From assembly GCA_910579595.1 (NCBI GenBank), contig CAJTVM010000005.1, positions 1-62,258 on the forward strand: a stretch of 62,258 nt of DNA. The letters run 5' to 3'. Below, one piece after another: positions 57,902-62,258 of this stretch. Position 1 is the first letter of the stretch. Every line of letters begins with the position of its first letter. The position numbers and the translations under genes are program-made. Source of the DNA: an uncultured Oscillospiraceae bacterium (GTDB lineage: Bacteria; Bacillota; Clostridia; Oscillospirales; Oscillospiraceae). The notes beneath the pieces are model-generated. The model did no database searches. It had not been told where the DNA came from and saw only the letters and a list, made by a program, of their open reading frames with translations.

Positions 57902-59824
57902 ATGATTGATATACAGCTGACCGGCCTCGTCAAGGAGTTTGAGGTCGGCAAACGGATTTTAGACGGCTTCTCCCTCCAGATTGACCAGGGGGAGCGGGTG
58001 GGCCTGCTGGGCCGCAACGGCGCGGGCAAGACCACCATTTTCCGCATGATGACCGGGCAGGTGGATCCGGACGAGGGTACCGTCGCCATCGCCCCCGGCA
58101 AGGGGCTGGGGCTGATTTCCCAGATTCCGGTGTACCCGGAGGGTTATACCGTAAGGGACGTGCTGGACACCGCCTTTGCCCCCCTCCACGCTATGGAGGC
58201 GGAGCTTGCCGGCCTGGCCGCGAAAATGGCGGACGGAGATGATCCCCAGGTCATGACCCGGTACGACAAGCTCACCGCCGCCTTTGAGGCGGGGGGCGGG
58301 TACGACACCGAGACGAGATTAAATAAGGTATGCAACGGCCTGGGAATTGGGCAGGAGATGCGTTCCCGTCCCTTTGACGCTTTGTCCGGTGGGGAAAAAA
58401 CCCGGATCAACCTGGCCAGGCTGATTTTGGAGGACACCGATATCCTCCTGCTGGACGAGCCCACCAACCATCTGGATTTGAATGCCACCGAGTGGCTGGA
58501 GGGCTACCTGGAGCGGTTCAAGGGTACGGTGCTGGCCATCTCCCATGACCGCTGGTTTTTGGACAAGGTGGTCAAGCGGGTGGCGGAGATTCAGGACGGC
58601 AGGGCGGAGCTGTACTCCGGCAACTATTCCTTCTATGTGGAGGAAAAGGAACGGCGGTACCAGGAGCGGCTGAAGCAGTACGAGAAGGAGCAGGCGAAGA
58701 TCGCTCAGCTGGAGGCCGCGGCGGAGCAGATGCGCCTGTGGGCATTCAAGGGCAACGACAAGCAGTACAAGCGGGCCATCAATATGGAGCGGCGTATCGA
58801 GCGTATGCGCACCACGGACAGGCCCACAAAAGAGCGCAAAATGGCCACCCGCTTCGGCGAACGGGAGTTCCATGGGGACGAGGCCATGGTGGTCACCGAT
58901 CTGTCCAAGTCCTTTGGGGAGCGCACCCTGTTTGACCACATCAATTTAGAGGTAGCGGGCGGGGAGCGCATTGCCCTGTTAGGGGACAATGGCACCGGGA
59001 AATCCACCTTTATCAAGCTGATTATGGGGGAGGAGACGGCGGATTCCGGTTCCATTTACCTGGGACCATCCATCCGTATCGGCTACCTGCCCCAGATCAT
59101 CCACTTTGATCATCCCGGCCGCAACCTGGTGGACACCATGCTGTATGCTCAGGACTGCTCCACCCAGGAGGCGCGGGATCGGCTGGCGGCGTTCAAGTTC
59201 CGGGGGGAGGACGTGTTCAAGGTGGTGTCCGCCCTGTCCGGCGGGGAGCAGTCCAGGCTGCGCCTGTGTATGCTGATGGACAGCCGGATCAACCTCCTCA
59301 TTTTGGACGAGCCCACCAACCATTTGGACATCGACTCCCGGGAGTGGATTGAGGAGGCGGTAGAGGAGTACGGCGGCAACCTGCTGTTTGTATCCCATGA
59401 CCGCTATTTTATCGAGAAGTTCGCCACCCGGGTGTGGATGCTGGAAAACGGGCGGATCACCGACTTCCACGGCACGTACAGCGAGTACCGGGCCTTCCGG
59501 GAACGGCAGGAACAGCTGAAAAACGCCAAAGCCCCCGCGGGGTGCAGCGATCCAGGCGCACTGTCCAAGTCCAAGGAGGACAAGCCCCATCGTGCGGGCG
59601 GTACCAAGGAGCTGGAAAAGCAGGTGCGCGCCGCCGAGCGGGCGGTGGAAAAGGCGGAGATCCGTCTGGACGAACTGGCCCAGGCGGCGGAGGACGCCGC
59701 GTCGGACTACCTGAAGCTCCAGGACGTGTACAAGGAGCGGGAGGCGGCGGAGGACGAGCTGGCCCATCTGTACGCCGAGTGGGAGCGCTTGGCGGCGGAA
59801 TTAGAGGAAGCAAAGGGGATGTAA
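57902..59824 (+). CDS. ABC-F family ATPase
   Basis: A 640-residue soluble protein with two ABC domains and no membrane part. Domain 1 has Walker A GRNGAGKTT (residues about 37-45), signature LSGGEKTR and Walker B DILLLDEPTNHLD. Domain 2 has GDNGTGKST, LSGGEQSR and LLILDEPTNHLD. The inter-domain linker (about 240-320, rich in Glu/Lys/Arg) is the P-site tRNA interaction motif region. A C-terminal coiled coil (about 560-640) follows. ABC-F proteins act on ribosomes to relieve stalling or protect against drugs; the layout with C-terminal coiled coil is close to Uup/YfmR-type housekeeping members. No antibiotic-resistance subtype can be assigned from sequence. Confidence 0.92.
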   Translation: MIDIQLTGLVKEFEVGKRILDGFSLQIDQGERVGLLGRNGAGKTTIFRMMTGQVDPDEGTVAIAPGKGLGLISQIPVYPEGYTVRDVLDTAFAPLHAMEAELAGLAAKMADGDDPQVMTRYDKLTAAFEAGGGYDTETRLNKVCNGLGIGQEMRSRPFDALSGGEKTRINLARLILEDTDILLLDEPTNHLDLNATEWLEGYLERFKGTVLAISHDRWFLDKVVKRVAEIQDGRAELYSGNYSFYVEEKERRYQERLKQYEKEQAKIAQLEAAAEQMRLWAFKGNDKQYKRAINMERRIERMRTTDRPTKERKMATRFGEREFHGDEAMVVTDLSKSFGERTLFDHINLEVAGGERIALLGDNGTGKSTFIKLIMGEETADSGSIYLGPSIRIGYLPQIIHFDHPGRNLVDTMLYAQDCSTQEARDRLAAFKFRGEDVFKVVSALSGGEQSRLRLCMLMDSRINLLILDEPTNHLDIDSREWIEEAVEEYGGNLLFVSHDRYFIEKFATRVWMLENGRITDFHGTYSEYRAFRERQEQLKNAKAPAGCSDPGALSKSKEDKPHRAGGTKELEKQVRAAERAVEKAEIRLDELAQAAEDAASDYLKLQDVYKEREAAEDELAHLYAEWERLAAELEEAKGM

Positions 59825-59827
59825 CCG

Positions 59828-60487
59828 GTGGAGTACAACAACTATCGCGGAAGAAAACGCGGGAGCGGGGGGAAAAAGTGGCTGGCCGCCCTGCTGGTGC
59901 TGATTGGCCTTGGACTGGTTCTGTTTGGGGTGCTGGAGGTTGTCATCGCCCTGGGGAGCCGGGACAAGATGGTGGGAGAGCCCCAGGTGATGGTGATCTT
60001 TGGCTGTCAAGTGAAGCCGGACGGGCCGTCCGTCCTGCTCCGGGACCGGCTGGACACGGCGCTGGACTACCTGGAGGACCACCCGGATATGAAAATCGTG
60101 GTGTCCGGCGGCAAGGGGGACGATGAGCACATCTCCGAGGCCCAGTGTATGTACGACTACCTCACCGCCCACGGGGTGGACGGGGCGCAAATCTATCGGG
60201 AGGACAAGTCCCGGAATACCTGGCAGAACATCAACAACACTTTTGCCCTCATGGAGCGGGAGGGGTGGAACCTCACCGATGACGTACTGCTGGTGTCCAG
60301 CGGGTTCCACCTGGCGCGGATTGAAATGCTCTGGGACCGGACGCGCACGGGTATTTTGTGGGATGTGGCATACAATGACCAGTATATCTCCACCCTGGCC
60401 GCGCCCTGTACGCACACGCTGTCGGCGGTGCAGATGTTCTTCCGGGAGCCGCTGGCCCTGGTGAAATCCTTCCTCTTTGACCGTTAA
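59828..60487 (+). CDS. DUF218 (YdcF/SanA-like) membrane-anchored protein
   Basis: The 219-residue protein has a basic N-terminus and one transmembrane helix (about residues 17-41, WLAALLVLIGLGLVLFGVLE), then a DUF218 domain. Its pattern is 'VMVIFGCQVKPDGPSVLLRD', 'MKIVVSGGKGDDEHISEAQ', 'YREDKSRNTWQNINN' and 'VLLVSSGFHLARIEML'. DUF218 proteins act near the envelope, possibly in cell-wall or cofactor metabolism, but the reaction is unproven. It starts at GTG 59828, only three bases after the ABC-F stop, with AAAGGGG upstream, so the two are co-translated. Confidence 0.88.
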   Translation: MEYNNYRGRKRGSGGKKWLAALLVLIGLGLVLFGVLEVVIALGSRDKMVGEPQVMVIFGCQVKPDGPSVLLRDRLDTALDYLEDHPDMKIVVSGGKGDDEHISEAQCMYDYLTAHGVDGAQIYREDKSRNTWQNINNTFALMEREGWNLTDDVLLVSSGFHLARIEMLWDRTRTGILWDVAYNDQYISTLAAPCTHTLSAVQMFFREPLALVKSFLFDR

Positions 60488-60499
60488 ATAGCAAACAAC

Positions 60500-60577
60500 C
60501 TGTAGGGGAGGGGCTCGCCCTCCCGGAAAACAGAGTGTATATCGGTACAGCGGGAGGGGCGAGTCCCTCCCCTACAG
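60500..60577. repeat. REP-like palindrome before prfA
   Basis: CTGTAGGGGAGGGGCTCGCC and on (60500-60524) is mirrored at 60552-60577 with one extra base and one change, around a 27-base loop. Such CTGTAGGGG-ended palindromes are, to my knowledge, repeated many times in Oscillospiraceae chromosomes between genes. It ends 26 bases before the prfA start and could affect its expression. Confidence 0.8.
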
Positions 60578-60603
60578 AAAATTATATTTGGGAGGGAAAT
60601 CCC

Positions 60604-61680
60604 ATAGACGGACAATTAAAGACCATTGAATTGAGATACCAGGAGCTGGAGGCCCGATTGGCCGCCAACGAGACGTACAGCGATCCGGATCTGGTATCCC
60701 GCCTCAACCGGGAGCAGAAGGAGCTGGAGCCGCTGGTGACGGCCTACCGGGCGTTGTGCAAGGCGAAAAGCGATCTGGCGGGAGCGGAGGGGCTGCTTTC
60801 CGACCCGGAAATGAAGGAGCTGGCCCAGCAGGAGCTGTCCCACGCAAAAGAGGATATCGAACGGCTGGAGCAGGAGATCAAAATCCTGCTTCTCCCCCGC
60901 GACCCCAACGATGGCAAAAACGTGATCATGGAGATCCGGGCCGGGGTGGGGGGTGAGGAATCCGCCTTGTTTGCCCATTCCCTCACCCGGATGTACACCA
61001 TGTACGCGGAAGGCCGGGGCTGGAAGGTGGAGGTGAACTCCGCCAGCGAGACGGAATTGGGCGGCGTGAAGGAGATTTCGTTCACCATTGAGGGGGACGG
61101 CGCTTGGTCAAGGTTCAAATTCGAAAGCGGTGTCCATCGTGTCCAGCGGGTGCCGGAGACGGAGTCCGGCGGGCGGGTGCATACCTCCACTGTCACCGTG
61201 GCTGTGCTGCCCGAGATGGAGACGGTGGACGTGGAGATCAACCCCGCCGATGTGGAGATGCAGGTGTTCCGCTCCTCCGGGGCGGGGGGGCAGCACATCA
61301 ATAAGACGTCCTCCGCCGTGCGGCTGATCCACAGGCCCACGGGGACGGTGGTGGAGTGCCAGCAGGAGCGTTCCCAGTTCCAAAACCGGGAGAAGGCCAT
61401 GCGTCTGCTGGCATCCATCCTGTACGACCGGGAGCGGGAGCGGGTAGAGTCCGAGTACGGCGAGAACCGCCGCAGCCAGGTGGGCACAGGTATGCGCAAC
61501 GAGCGCATCCGCACCTACAACTTCCCCCAGGGGCGGCTCACCGACCACCGGGTGGGGCTGACGCTTTATAAGCTGGACGCGGTGATGGACGGAGATCTGG
61601 ACGAGATCATCGACGCCTTAACTACGGCACGGCAGGCGGAACAGCTTGCAGGTCAGGATCCTTCCTTTTCTGGAAGGTGA
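60604..61680 (+). CDS. prfA: Peptide chain release factor 1, apparent AUA start
   Basis: The release factor recognises UAA and UAG and triggers peptide release through its GGQ loop, seen in SSGAGGQHINKTSSAVRLIH. The stop-codon-reading domain and C-terminal 'YNFPQGRLTDHRVGLTLYK' are intact. The expected N-terminus (B. subtilis: MLDRLKSIEERYEKL) aligns with IDGQLKTIELRYQEL here. The first codon is then ATA (60604), eight bases after GGGAGG. No ATG, GTG or TTG stands at that place; the nearest are GTG 60535 inside the upstream palindrome and TTG about ten codons in. From ATA the protein has 358 residues, the usual RF1 length. Confidence 0.93.
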   Translation: MDGQLKTIELRYQELEARLAANETYSDPDLVSRLNREQKELEPLVTAYRALCKAKSDLAGAEGLLSDPEMKELAQQELSHAKEDIERLEQEIKILLLPRDPNDGKNVIMEIRAGVGGEESALFAHSLTRMYTMYAEGRGWKVEVNSASETELGGVKEISFTIEGDGAWSRFKFESGVHRVQRVPETESGGRVHTSTVTVAVLPEMETVDVEINPADVEMQVFRSSGAGGQHINKTSSAVRLIHRPTGTVVECQQERSQFQNREKAMRLLASILYDRERERVESEYGENRRSQVGTGMRNERIRTYNFPQGRLTDHRVGLTLYKLDAVMDGDLDEIIDALTTARQAEQLAGQDPSFSGR

Positions 61681-61696
61681 AAGGAGTGACACTCAT

Positions 61697-62258
61697 ATGA
61701 TCATAAATATCTGGGGCAAAAAGATTTGGTATGAAGTATATGGCGCGGAACATAACGATACGCTGCTATATCTTCATGGAGGCCCAGGAGCAAGCTGTCT
61801 GGATTTCGAGAATCAGGCAAGGGCATTGAGCGGGAAAATGAAGGTTGTCATATTTGATCAGTTAGGAGTGTTGCGCTCCGAAGCGATTGCCGAGAATGAA
61901 AGCTACGGTATGGAATATCAGATCGAAATGCTTGAGAAGATGCGAAAAATCTTAGAAATCGAAAGATGGAGTATACTTGGTCATTCTTATGGCGGTATGC
62001 TTGCGGTTTTGTACGCATACACCTATCCAAATTCCATTCATAAGATCATCTTGGAATGTCCTTCGCTGTACTTTGAGGATTCTGCAAAGTCAACAGTCGA
62101 ATACTTGAGCGGGCATATAAATCGCTTGAACGACAAGCAGGCGATCGAACTGTGTGAAAAAATAAAATCTGCGGACTATCAAGATAAGACGGAAGTGGTG
62201 TGGGATTTGTCAACCCTGCTTGGTTATGTCACCGATATGGAGCTGCGATTTTATTTGC
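61697..62258 (+). CDS. Alpha/beta hydrolase (proline iminopeptidase-like), 5' part
   Basis: The gene runs off the window after 187 codons. The visible part has the oxyanion motif YLHGGPGASC (about residues 25-34), VVIFDQLGVLRS, and the nucleophile elbow LGHSYGGMLAV with Ser at about residue 96. These are features of the S33 peptidase branch (proline iminopeptidase, tripeptidase). The 'DQLGVLRS' form replaces the usual DQRGxGxS. It is clearly more AT-rich than all genes to its left and uses A/T-ending codons, which suggests recent transfer. AAGGAG stands 10 bases before ATG 61697, only 16 bases after the prfA stop. Confidence 0.85.
   Translation, partial: MIINIWGKKIWYEVYGAEHNDTLLYLHGGPGASCLDFENQARALSGKMKVVIFDQLGVLRSEAIAENESYGMEYQIEMLEKMRKILEIERWSILGHSYGGMLAVLYAYTYPNSIHKIILECPSLYFEDSAKSTVEYLSGHINRLNDKQAIELCEKIKSADYQDKTEVVWDLSTLLGYVTDMELRFYL

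Noticed and set aside
57902..59824. Antibiotic-resistance ABC-F gene
   Set aside because: Position in a cell-wall/housekeeping run and the C-terminal coiled coil fit general ABC-F proteins; no resistance subfamily feature was seen.

Overview
The window looks like chromosomal DNA of a gut-dwelling member of the Clostridia, most likely Oscillospiraceae (Flavonifractor/Oscillibacter-like). This is inferred from the high GC of most genes, AGGAGG-type ribosome binding sites, sigma-A promoters with 17-bp spacers, Clostridia-specific small families (CD1871A, DUF6171), sporulation-related genes (a spoIIID remnant, a PdaB-like deacetylase), a bile salt hydrolase and an arabinan locus. I see no phage, conjugative element, complete IS, rRNA, tRNA or CRISPR array.

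Layout. 1-400: end of an XRE regulator and a truncated spoIIID. 580-3810: serine biosynthesis (serC, a DUF1963 gene, serA). 3983-6465: an unknown protein, then an ECF sigma factor with its membrane partner. 6508-9633: rfbA, divergent from a tandem pair of CobW/G3E GTPases, one with a giant His-rich loop and one fused to a TIGR03943/DUF1980-like domain. 9929-18363: polysaccharide deacetylase, Sfp-type PPTase, MscS channel, tmk, a 162-bp MITE, bile salt hydrolase, HAD phosphatase, MFS transporter, GDPD and DegV. 18433-21844: a BlaI/M56 regulatory pair and a small leader-like protein. 21853-22512: a decayed histidine phosphatase and a gene-poor stretch. 22513-25671: an aldo/keto reductase with ferredoxin domain and a type II restriction-modification pair. 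25856-27796: glycogen synthase with a long charged N-terminal tail.

27904-42400 is an arabinan-utilisation locus. It holds an ArsR-like regulator, a YesL-like membrane protein, an ABC importer (binding lipoprotein and two permeases, no ATPase), three GH43 enzymes (one a secreted lipoprotein), a GH51 arabinofuranosidase, a beta-propeller BNR protein that may be a GH93-like exo-arabinanase, a GH127 beta-L-arabinofuranosidase and a small Cys-rich DUF6171 protein. The inferred flow is: surface endo-arabinanase cuts arabinan, the importer takes up oligosaccharides, and cytoplasmic enzymes release arabinose. Isomerase, kinase and epimerase genes are not in the window.

42401-43952 is a redoxin/CD1871A/polyferredoxin redox cassette. 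44153-46508 holds small membrane proteins, a second inverted MITE copy whose target duplication forms the stop codon of an aldose-1-epimerase gene, and a GNAT enzyme. 46687-49602 is a copper-resistance unit (csoR, copA) in which a CopZ-like domain is fused to CopA but keeps its own Shine-Dalgarno and ATG. 49645-54956 (minus strand) is a galK-galT-rluA run with small accessory genes. 55306-61680 is a housekeeping run: ddl, murF, ABC-F ATPase, DUF218 protein, a REP-like palindrome, and prfA, which appears to start with AUA. The window ends inside an AT-richer alpha/beta hydrolase gene that may be acquired.
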